A stretch of DNA of 64,000 nucleotides from NCBI GenBank assembly GCA_965263325.1, contig CBDHGY010000002.1, forward strand, positions 682,001 to 746,000, given 5' to 3'. How positions within the stretch are numbered: the first letter of the stretch is position 1; each line of letters starts with the position of its first letter. This DNA comes from CBDHGY01 sp965263325. Its GTDB lineage: Bacteria > Pseudomonadota > Alphaproteobacteria > Caulobacterales > Hyphomonadaceae. The notes under the pieces are model-generated. The model did no database searches. It was not told the origin of the DNA and worked only from the letters and a program-made list of their open reading frames with translations. Shown in pieces: positions 51,949-59,417 of the stretch. The translations under genes were made by a program, and so were the position numbers.

Positions 51949-53225
51949 TGCGCACTAGGATCACAAATACTCGCCTCCTTGACCCTGCAACGGGCCTAGA
52001 TCAGACAGGTGATCTATTGATCGAAGATGGCGTAATCGCCGGTATCGGCGACGCTCCTGGAGATGCCGACGAGACAATCGACGCGGAAGGTCTCTGCCTC
52101 GCCCCAGGTCTGATCGACTTACGCGTCAAAACTGGTGAGCCGGGCAACGAGCACCTTGAAACGATCGCGACGGCGTCTCGCGCGGCAGTCTCAGGCGGGG
52201 TGACATCTATGGTTATCATGCCTGACACCAACCCGGTTATTGATGATGTCGCCCTGGTAGAGTTCATTACGCGGCGCGGCGAGGCAACAGCGCTCAATCG
52301 AATTTACCCTTCGGGAGCTCTTACGGCAGGTCTTCAATCTGAAAGCATGGCCGAAATCGGTTTGTTGAAAGAAGCCGGCGCAGTGTTCTTCTCAAACGGC
52401 GAACACTCTGTTTCTGATCCTTCCGTCATGAAACGCGCATTGATCTATGCGAAAAGCCATGAGGCGACCATCTGCACGCGCGCGGAGGACGCCGGACTAA
52501 TCGGCACAGGCGTAATGAATGCGGGCAGTCTTGCTCAGCGTATGGGTCTTGCAGGCATGGGAGAAGATGCCGAGCTCGCAATCGTCAACCGCGACCTCAT
52601 GCTGGCAGGGTACGCCGGCACACGATTTATTCTCGATCAGGTCTCAACAGCCCGCAGCATCCAAGCCCTTGAAGCGTATCAGTCCGAAGGAAAAGATGTT
52701 CACGCTACGGTCGCTGCACATTCCCTGTTTTTCAATGAGCTCGATATTGGTGACTATCTCACCTATTGCAAAGTGTCCCCGCCTTTCCGCGCAGAGACCG
52801 AACGCATTGCGTTAATCGATGCGTTGAAGCGCGGTTCAATTGCGGCGGTTGTCTCCGCCCACAACCCGCAACCACCCGAAACCAAACGCCTGCCATTTGT
52901 CGAAGCTGCCTTCGGCGCAGCTGGCCTCGAAACAACGCTATCCGCATTGCTAACCTTGGTTGCCGACGAACGCCTTACATTGCTTGAGGCGCTCAGGCCG
53001 CTGACGTCCGGCCCGGCTGATCTGATGGGTTGGCCTCAAGGTAGACTGAAGCTAGGTGCGCCGGCTGATCTCGTTCTCTTCGACCCGGTTAAGCCTTGGG
53101 CATGCAAACGCGAGGACCTCCTAAGCCGTTCAACGAACTCTCCATTTGATGGCCGTCTCCTACAAGGCCGAGCCATGATGACGATTGTGGATGGCAATGT
53201 CGTTTTTGAGCGCCAAGTGATGTGA
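51948..53225 (+). CDS. pyrC: Dihydroorotase-like protein, probably non-catalytic (PyrC')
   Basis: 425 residues of the amidohydrolase fold. The zinc-binding DxHxH of active dihydroorotases is replaced: residues 57-61 read Asp-Leu-Arg-Val-Lys in APGLIDLRVKTGEPG. Downstream the carboxylated-Lys region and later His ligands are not in the usual form either. This is what is seen in the PyrC' partner that stabilises PyrB in Pseudomonas-type ATCase, so a structural role is likely and another, active dihydroorotase is expected elsewhere in the genome. It is directly coupled to pyrB. Confidence 0.9.
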   Translation: MRTRITNTRLLDPATGLDQTGDLLIEDGVIAGIGDAPGDADETIDAEGLCLAPGLIDLRVKTGEPGNEHLETIATASRAAVSGGVTSMVIMPDTNPVIDDVALVEFITRRGEATALNRIYPSGALTAGLQSESMAEIGLLKEAGAVFFSNGEHSVSDPSVMKRALIYAKSHEATICTRAEDAGLIGTGVMNAGSLAQRMGLAGMGEDAELAIVNRDLMLAGYAGTRFILDQVSTARSIQALEAYQSEGKDVHATVAAHSLFFNELDIGDYLTYCKVSPPFRAETERIALIDALKRGSIAAVVSAHNPQPPETKRLPFVEAAFGAAGLETTLSALLTLVADERLTLLEALRPLTSGPADLMGWPQGRLKLGAPADLVLFDPVKPWACKREDLLSRSTNSPFDGRLLQGRAMMTIVDGNVVFERQVM

Positions 53226-53348
53226 ACCGGCGATTAAGGACCTGAATAAATGAGAGATTTTCAGGAGTGTTCTGTAATGATAGGCCTCTCGATTGATCTC
53301 CTCAAGCAAACACATTACACCGCTCCCGTAAGATGGAGCGTCGTCTAA

Positions 53349-53957
53349 GTGCCTGATTTTTTACCGTTCCTATTGGCTATTGCCGGCGGGTATTTGTTCG
53401 GCTCCGTTCCATTCGGTTTGGTGTTGACGCGCGCGGCCGGAATAGACCTGCGCGAAATAGGTTCGGGAAATATCGGCGCAACCAATGTGCTACGAACCGG
53501 GCGTAAGGACCTTGCACTGGCAACACTGCTACTCGATAGCTTTAAAGCAGGCCTCGCTGTTTTGATATTCACACTGCTTTTTAGCCGTGAAGTTGGCCTT
53601 GTCGCGGGTGCCGCGGCATTCTTCGGACATTGTTTTCCGGTATGGCTGAAATTCAATGGCGGCAAAGGCGTTGCGACATATGCTGGGCTGCTGACATTCG
53701 CAAGTTGGAAGGCGCTATTGGTTGGCCTGCCAGTTTGGATGGGAGTGTTTGCGATTTGGCGCGTTTCATCGCTCGCCGCTTTGTCAGCTGCGGTGATTGT
53801 CCCCATGGGCGCGCTTTTTCTCGGTGAAACATTATTTGCCGTTTATGTACTTGCCGGCCTTTCGGCGATGGTATTCTTCACGCACCGCGGTAATTTATCT
53901 CGTTTATTAAACGGCACGGAACCGAAATTTGGCGCGAAAAAATCTGATGCCACCTAG
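53349..53957 (+). CDS. plsY: Glycerol-3-phosphate acyltransferase PlsY
   Basis: Membrane acyltransferase using acyl-phosphate to acylate glycerol-3-phosphate. 202 residues from a GTG that sits immediately after a stop of a tiny upstream frame. The signature GYLFGSVPFGLVL, then EIGSGNIGATNVLRTG, FFGHCFPVWLKFNGGKGVATYAG and a C-terminal helix with YVLAGLSAMVFF are present. The tail extends past the usual end by a few residues (FGAKKSDAT). The dprA remnant begins inside its last codons. Confidence 0.95.
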   Translation: MPDFLPFLLAIAGGYLFGSVPFGLVLTRAAGIDLREIGSGNIGATNVLRTGRKDLALATLLLDSFKAGLAVLIFTLLFSREVGLVAGAAAFFGHCFPVWLKFNGGKGVATYAGLLTFASWKALLVGLPVWMGVFAIWRVSSLAALSAAVIVPMGALFLGETLFAVYVLAGLSAMVFFTHRGNLSRLLNGTEPKFGAKKSDAT

Positions 53958-54429
53958 GCATTTAAGCGATCAGGAACGCGTGCAATGGCTTCACCTTTCG
54001 CGCACGCCAAACATCGGAGCGGTTACCTTTTCGTAGCTGATCAAGAAATTCGGAAGTGCTGGGGTAGCCCCGGCTGGACTACCAGAGATATTACAAGGCG
54101 CGGTCTTCGTTCCCCGCGCGGAAGATGTACTTGAAACGCTTTCAGCGGAGGTGGAATTGATCACGTTGACGTCTATGCGGTTTGAAGCACCGCCGGCTGA
54201 GAACTTCTCTGACGAAACTTGCACTGAGTTTCCTCCCGAAGACGACATATCGAAGGCACGGGAGGCTCTATCTCCAACTCCAATTTCTTTGGGTAATATC
54301 GCTCGCGCCGTACAAAATAGCGCGCCCCGATGTGCCACTATTCTTATGGAGCTCGAACTATCAGGTGAGGCTTACACTTCCAGGCGGAATGGCCGCGCAC
54401 GCCGATTAGTCTTCACCGAACCTGTATAG
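53947..54429 (+). pseudogene. dprA: Decayed dprA (DNA-processing protein A)
   Basis: Reading on from the ATG at 53947 gives 160 in-frame codons that keep only the ends of DprA. The N-terminus LSDQERVQWLHLSRTPNIGAVTF (split: LSDQERVQWLHLS, PNIGAVTF) is the SAM-like DprA start, then a TAG at 54034-54036 interrupts, and LIKKFGSAG continues the same motif. The whole Rossmann RecA/ssDNA-binding core, about 200-240 residues, is gone; the frame jumps to PRAEDVLETLSAE and the C-terminal winged helix with ISLGNIARAVQ and ILMELELSGEA. One nonsense codon plus one internal deletion make it non-functional for competence. It overlaps scfR by 24 bp at 54406-54429. Confidence 0.85.
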
Positions 54430-55833
54430 GGAGCGTCCTCTCGCCCGTTCATCGAAGTTGAGGGCTTTATTGAGCGGCGCATGAGCTCGCTGAGCGCAGT
54501 TTGCACGCTCGCATAAGTAGCAGTTTACACCAATTGGCGTTGGTTGAGGCGTCTCCAAATTGAACTTGTCGGCATAGCCAATGCGAGGTGCATAAGCGAT
54601 ATCGCAACCAAGCCCAATTGCGAGTTTTTGCTGGGGGCTTTTGTAAGTGCCATCCGATCGAACGACCATCTTGGCCATTGAGAAATAGGTTGTCTCATCC
54701 GGAAGTTGGATAATTTGAGTATGGACTTGTCCAGGAGACAGAAAGCATTCGTGAATGTTCCAAAGCGGGCAAGCGCCCCCAAATTTCGAAAAGTGGAAGC
54801 GCCCGGCGCTAAATCGTTTCGATACGTTTCCGGCAACATCCGTGCGCACGAAAAAGAATGGGATCCCTCGTGCGTCTGGCTTTTGCAATGTGGTCAACCG
54901 GTGCGCTGTTTGTTCAAAACTCGTCCCGAAGCGATGAGACAACAAATCAACATCATACCGAGTACTTTCGGACTCTCGCAAAAACCTGCCATATGGCATT
55001 AGCATCGCGGCGGCGAAATAATTAGCCAGGCTGGTCCGGCAAAGACCCTCAGATTCTCCGCCTGGCAAATCTGCAGATTTAACGACGGTATCAATCAGCT
55101 TGCGCTGCTCCAGCATTGCGATTTGAAACGCCAGTTGAAACCGGCGCCCAGATGTATGCAGCAACTCTGAAAGATCGATGCGCCGTGTATGACGATCAAA
55201 ATAGCGCAGCATTTGAGGCATCACCTCGATGGGCACCACCCTTACAGTAATCCCATGCTTTTGTTCCAGCCGATTGCGCAAAACTCCCGGGCTATTTTGT
55301 TTATCGAAGCCAAGCTCTACCGCGAGCTGCTCGGCCTTTTCGTCCAGTTCTGGGAAATAATTCCGGTTTGCGTGGATAAAGGCACGAACAGCGTCAACCG
55401 CTTCTGCAGACTGCTCTAACAGCTCTACGCGATCGCGATTGCCAACCAATTCCACAGAACGAAGGCTAAGGTCTCGGTGCTTGCTATAGAGTTTTAACAT
55501 GGCCCGAGCAGCATTCGGGCTCAGCGATACCAGATCCTCTGCTTCATTTTTGGACACCGGCAAATCTTTGAACAGCGGATCACGCATGACTTCATAGAGC
55601 TCAGCAACAATTTGAGCGTCTGATTGCCCCGCGAATGTTGCAAGATCGAAATCATATCGCTCGGCGAGTTTTAGAAGCACTTTCGCGCTCATAGCGCGCT
55701 GATTTCGCTCCATGAGGTTCAAATAGGACGTTGATATCCCAATGTCCTCAGCCATTCGCGCCTGTGTCAGACCAAGGGTTTGCCGGAATCTCCGCAATTT
55801 TGGCCCAACGAGCAATTTATCTGACTTTTCCAT
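54406..55833 (-). CDS. scfR: XRE/DUF2083 regulator of the ScfR/RamB type
   Basis: 475 residues from the ATG at 55833. N-terminal helix-turn-helix (LVGPKLRRFRQTLGLTQARMAEDIGISTSYLNLMERNQR; key part LTQARMAEDIGIS-x-SYLN), a central IrrE/ImmA-like domain around residues 150-290, and a C-terminal domain with a Cys-rich element (CYLCERANCAQRAHA) near residue 445. Proteins of this build (ScfR, RamB, PrpC regulators) control acetate, propionate and glyoxylate metabolism. It is divergent from aceB-aceA across 135 bp with several TTTTACA copies. Its 3' end runs into the dprA remnant. Confidence 0.85.
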   Translation of the reverse strand: MEKSDKLLVGPKLRRFRQTLGLTQARMAEDIGISTSYLNLMERNQRAMSAKVLLKLAERYDFDLATFAGQSDAQIVAELYEVMRDPLFKDLPVSKNEAEDLVSLSPNAARAMLKLYSKHRDLSLRSVELVGNRDRVELLEQSAEAVDAVRAFIHANRNYFPELDEKAEQLAVELGFDKQNSPGVLRNRLEQKHGITVRVVPIEVMPQMLRYFDRHTRRIDLSELLHTSGRRFQLAFQIAMLEQRKLIDTVVKSADLPGGESEGLCRTSLANYFAAAMLMPYGRFLRESESTRYDVDLLSHRFGTSFEQTAHRLTTLQKPDARGIPFFFVRTDVAGNVSKRFSAGRFHFSKFGGACPLWNIHECFLSPGQVHTQIIQLPDETTYFSMAKMVVRSDGTYKSPQQKLAIGLGCDIAYAPRIGYADKFNLETPQPTPIGVNCYLCERANCAQRAHAPLNKALNFDERARGRSLYRFGED

Positions 55834-55844
55834 TTTTTTACTAC

Positions 55845-55858
55845 TTTTACATTTTACA
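55845..55858. promoter_or_regulatory. Tandem TTTTACA sites near the scfR start
   Basis: Two head-to-tail copies of TTTTACA at 55845-55851 and 55852-55858, 12 bp before the scfR ATG. Related copies are at 55931-55937 (TGTAAAT, reverse orientation) and 55952-55958 (TTTTACA, in the aceB leader). They are candidates for ScfR operators. An AGTTTGCAA on the minus strand (55870-55878), like the RamB motif of Corynebacterium, is a second candidate. Confidence 0.4.
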
Positions 55859-55930
55859 CGGATTAAACATTGCAAACTCGCACAAGTATACCTCAATAAT
55901 TACTGCAGGATATAGACCAGGCGCACTTTT

Positions 55931-55958
55931 TGTAAATAACGTGTCATTAGTTTTTACA
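55931..55958. promoter_or_regulatory. TGTAAAT...TTTTACA pair in the aceB leader
   Basis: TGTAAAT at 55931-55937 and TTTTACA at 55952-55958 form an imperfect inverted pair 11-38 bp before the aceB ATG, the second just before AGGAG. Same motif as the tandem copies near scfR, which suggests one regulator acting at both promoters. Confidence 0.35.
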
Positions 55959-55968
55959 GGAGCTGCGC

Positions 55969-57591
55969 ATGGCGGATTCACAAACTCAAACTCCTCGTCA
56001 CCGTGTTCTCGCGAAAGTGAAGGGTGGTGTGCCTGAGGCGTACCAGTCCGTGCTGACCGATGAAGCGCTGTTGTTTCTCGCTGATCTTGAGCGTCGATTT
56101 GGTCCAACACGTAAGACTCTGTTGGAAGATCGAAAACTGGCGCAACTTCGCTACGATGATGGCGAGCTGCCGAATTTCCCACCTGAGACAGAGCATGTCC
56201 GTAATGCGGTATGGGAAGTAGCTCCAACGCCGCCAGCGCTCCAAGACCGCCGGGTAGAGATAACCGGTCCTGTCGACCGAAAAATGATGATCAATGCGCT
56301 GAACTCTGGCGCGAAAATGTTCATGGCCGACTTCGAAGATGCCAGTTCACCGACCTTCGAGAACATGATGTCGGGCCAGGTTAACATGCAGGATTACGCA
56401 AATGGTGGGCTTAACCTGCAGACTGAAAAGAAAAGCTACACGCTCAATGAATCGACAGCGACCATGTTGGTGCGCCCGCGAGGCTGGCACTTGGAGGAAG
56501 CATGGATAACTGTTGACGGCAAACCGATGTCGGCTTCCCTCGTCGATTTCGGTTTGCATTTTTTCCACAATGGAAAGCAGCTCGCCGAAGATGGCCGCGG
56601 ACCATTCTATTACTTACCGAAGCTGGAAACATATCAGGAGGCCCGGCTCTGGAATGATGTATTCAATTTCGCTCAAGCCGCGCGCGGCGTTCCGAATGGA
56701 ACAATTAAAGCAACCGTCCTGATTGAGACGTTGCCTGCTGCGTTCCAAATGAACGAGATCCTCTTCGAACTAAAGAACCATATCACCGGCCTGAATTGCG
56801 GTCGCTGGGACTATATTTTCAGTTACATCAAGACGCTGAAAAACCATAAGCAATTTCTACTGCCGGACCGCGCGCAGGTAGGAATGGACCGGGCATTTCT
56901 TAAAGCTTACTCGCTTTTACTCATTCAAACCTGTCACAGACGCCGCGCCCATGCCATGGGCGGCATGGCGGCGCAAATTCCGGTAAAAAACAATCCGGAA
57001 GCAAATGAAGCTGCGTTCGAAAAAGTTCGCGCAGACAAGAAACGTGAGGCCTCACAAGGCCATGATGGAACATGGGTGGCCCACCCGGATCTTGTTCCCG
57101 TCGCCATGGAAGTATTTGATGCAGAAATGCCGCGCGCCAATCAGATACTCGCGCAACGTCAGTCCCCAAAAATTACGGCTGAAGACCTGCTGTCTCCGCA
57201 TACTGGCTCAGTAACTGAAGCCGGTATCCGTACGAACATCTCAGTGGGTATCCAGTATACTGCTGCCTGGCTCGCGGGTCGCGGCGCTGTGCCAATCCAC
57301 AATCTTATGGAAGATGCTGCGACTGCAGAAATATCGCGCACACAGATCTGGCAATGGATCCGCCACGGTGCGGACGTCGAGATGGCTGACGGCGCAACCG
57401 AGACGATGACATCTGCGCTTTATCGAAGAGTTTTTGACGAAGAAGTAGCGTCATTGAAAGAACAACTTGGCTCGGAGGCATTTATCTCCGGACGCTTCCC
57501 AGAAGCCGCCAAAGTCTTCACCGAGGCCGCTACGAGCGCGGACCTTCCCACTTTCCTCACACTCCCTGCTTACGAAATTTTGGAGAATTAG
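55969..57591 (+). CDS. aceB: Malate synthase A
   Basis: Condenses glyoxylate with acetyl-CoA in the glyoxylate shunt. 540 residues, family length. Marks are LEDRKLAQLRYDDGELPNF near the start, the active-site region MFMADFEDASSPTFENM, GLNCGRWDYIFSYIKTLKNH, and a C-terminal domain with EDAATAEISRTQIWQWI. AGGAG is upstream of the ATG. Only one base separates its stop from the aceA start. Confidence 0.96.
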   Translation: MADSQTQTPRHRVLAKVKGGVPEAYQSVLTDEALLFLADLERRFGPTRKTLLEDRKLAQLRYDDGELPNFPPETEHVRNAVWEVAPTPPALQDRRVEITGPVDRKMMINALNSGAKMFMADFEDASSPTFENMMSGQVNMQDYANGGLNLQTEKKSYTLNESTATMLVRPRGWHLEEAWITVDGKPMSASLVDFGLHFFHNGKQLAEDGRGPFYYLPKLETYQEARLWNDVFNFAQAARGVPNGTIKATVLIETLPAAFQMNEILFELKNHITGLNCGRWDYIFSYIKTLKNHKQFLLPDRAQVGMDRAFLKAYSLLLIQTCHRRRAHAMGGMAAQIPVKNNPEANEAAFEKVRADKKREASQGHDGTWVAHPDLVPVAMEVFDAEMPRANQILAQRQSPKITAEDLLSPHTGSVTEAGIRTNISVGIQYTAAWLAGRGAVPIHNLMEDAATAEISRTQIWQWIRHGADVEMADGATETMTSALYRRVFDEEVASLKEQLGSEAFISGRFPEAAKVFTEAATSADLPTFLTLPAYEILEN

Positions 57592-57592
57592 T

Positions 57593-59185
57593 ATGACGTA
57601 CTCAGAAACACTTGCGGAGCTTCAAGCGCGTTACCCCAACGGCGCACCCGGTGGCATCAACCTCGAGGATCTCGCACAGCTGAAGATCCAGAACACGTTC
57701 GAGACACACCTCGACATTGCAAAAGCGATGGCGAAAGTCATGCGCGCAGACATGGCCCGTTACGACGAAGACTCTACCCAATTCACTCAGTCTCTCGGCT
57801 GTTGGTCTGGTTTCCACGCAATGCAGAAAATGCGCGCGATCAAGCGCCAAAAAGGCACATTGGACCGCGCTTACGTGTATCTTTCCGGATGGATGGTTGC
57901 GGGACTTCGCAATCGCTTCGGCCACTTGCCTGATCAGTCTATGCACGAAAAAACCGCTGTTGCTGATCTCATCAATGAAATCTACACATCGTTGCGGCAG
58001 GCAGACGAAGTCGACTTGAATGATCTCTTCGCTGAGCTTAAGGCAGCGGGATCAGAGGTGGAACGCCAGGCCGTCATCGCAAAAATTGATGCACACGAGT
58101 CCTACGTTCGTCCAATCATTGCAGACATCGATGCCGGCTTCGGCAACGTGCACGCAACTTACCTTCTCGCGAAAGAACTCATTAAGGCAGGTGCCTGCTG
58201 CCTCCAGATTGAAAACCAGGTGTCCGACGCCAAACAGTGCGGCCACCAGGATGGTAAAGTCACCGTGCCGCGCGAAGATTTCATTGAAAAACTGCGCGCA
58301 TGCCGCATGGCATTCGAAGAACTCGGCGTTGATGATGGCGTCATCGTCGCGCGCACAGACTCGCTCGGCGCAGGGCTAACTCAGAAAATTCCTGTATCAC
58401 GCGAACCAGGTGATCTTGCTTCTGAGTATACTAAATGGCTCGAAACGACTCCTGTCAGCGAAAGCCCGCTAAAAGACGGCGAAGTAGCTATCCAGCTCAA
58501 TGGAGAACTTGTAAAACCCGTTCGTCTGCCAAATGGTCTCTACAAGTTTAAAGACGGCACAGGTGAAGAGCGCGTTGTAGAAGATTGCATTGCATCTCTG
58601 AACGAAGGCGGCGCAGATCTCCTCTGGATCGAAACTGCGACACCTAACGTCGCCCAGATCGCTAGCATGGTGAAACGCGTTCGTGAGAAAGCGCCTCATG
58701 CAAAGCTGACATATAATAACTCTCCGTCCTTTAACTGGACGCTGAACTTGCGCAAGCAAGTTCGCGAGGATTGGATTGCTGAAGGAAAGATCCAGCCCGG
58801 CGATTACGATGAAGCGCGCTTGATGTCGGCTGAATTCGACAATGATCCACTTGGTATCGAAGCTGATAACCGTCTACGGACGTTCCAAACAGATATTTCG
58901 CGTGAAGCCGGCGTGTTCCACAATCTTATCACTCTGCCAACTTTCCACGGCACAGCAAAGATCATGAATGATCTATCCGAAGGGTATTTCGGTGAAGATA
59001 AAATGCTGGCTTATGTGAAGAACATCCAGCGCGAAGAAATTCGTCAAGGCGTCTCGGCCGTGAAGCACCAGCACGAAGTTGGATCAGACCTTGGCGATAC
59101 GTTTAAGGAGATGACCGGCGGCGACCGTGCGCTTAAAGCGGGTGGCGAGCACAATACCATGAATCAATTTGCACACGTTGCGTAA
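57593..59185 (+). CDS. aceA: Isocitrate lyase (long form)
   Basis: Splits isocitrate into glyoxylate and succinate. 530 residues from the ATG at 57593; the open frame continues 42 codons upstream inside aceB and is not used. The longer subfamily inserts a domain compared with the 430-residue E. coli enzyme. The catalytic Cys216 lies in KQCGH (DAKQCGHQDGKV), with the metal-site Asp in IIADIDAGFGN and the C-terminal SPSFNWTLNLRKQ. It is co-transcribed with aceB and ends at a strong terminator. Confidence 0.96.
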   Translation: MTYSETLAELQARYPNGAPGGINLEDLAQLKIQNTFETHLDIAKAMAKVMRADMARYDEDSTQFTQSLGCWSGFHAMQKMRAIKRQKGTLDRAYVYLSGWMVAGLRNRFGHLPDQSMHEKTAVADLINEIYTSLRQADEVDLNDLFAELKAAGSEVERQAVIAKIDAHESYVRPIIADIDAGFGNVHATYLLAKELIKAGACCLQIENQVSDAKQCGHQDGKVTVPREDFIEKLRACRMAFEELGVDDGVIVARTDSLGAGLTQKIPVSREPGDLASEYTKWLETTPVSESPLKDGEVAIQLNGELVKPVRLPNGLYKFKDGTGEERVVEDCIASLNEGGADLLWIETATPNVAQIASMVKRVREKAPHAKLTYNNSPSFNWTLNLRKQVREDWIAEGKIQPGDYDEARLMSAEFDNDPLGIEADNRLRTFQTDISREAGVFHNLITLPTFHGTAKIMNDLSEGYFGEDKMLAYVKNIQREEIRQGVSAVKHQHEVGSDLGDTFKEMTGGDRALKAGGEHNTMNQFAHVA

Positions 59186-59215
59186 CCCGCAGCACCTGTA
59201 AAACCGTACTATCAG

Positions 59216-59248
59216 CGCCCGTGATATCAGTTCTCACGGGCGTTTTCT
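59216..59248 (+). terminator. Intrinsic terminator after aceA
   Basis: CGCCCGTGA (59216-59224) pairs with TCACGGGCG (59234-59242) around a 9-nt loop and is followed by TTTTCT. It closes the aceB-aceA transcript. Confidence 0.85.
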
Positions 59249-59293
59249 ATCTTCTGGGCGCTAAAAACCACATCAATACTAAATAGTTGGCCA

Positions 59294-59313
59294 TCCAGCC
59301 AAAGGTGGCTGGA
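59294..59313. other. Short hairpin in the lptD leader
   Basis: TCCAGCC (59294-59300) and GGCTGGA (59307-59313) form a 7-bp stem with a 6-nt loop. It lies about 105 bp before the lptD start, with no T-tract. It might be part of a 5' UTR or a chance element. Confidence 0.3.
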
Positions 59314-59417
59314 CGCGAGCGGCGGCGCACGCATAAATGCGCTGGTAATAGTTTATTGACCGAATAGAAGGCTGGTACAGCCTAATCGGTAACAGGGATC
59401 GAGGGAGACGCGCGCTC

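Noticed and set aside
54151..54429. Stand-alone 92-codon winged-helix gene
   Set aside because: It continues in frame from plsY's dprA remnant and matches the DprA C-terminus; there is no ribosome site before its ATG.
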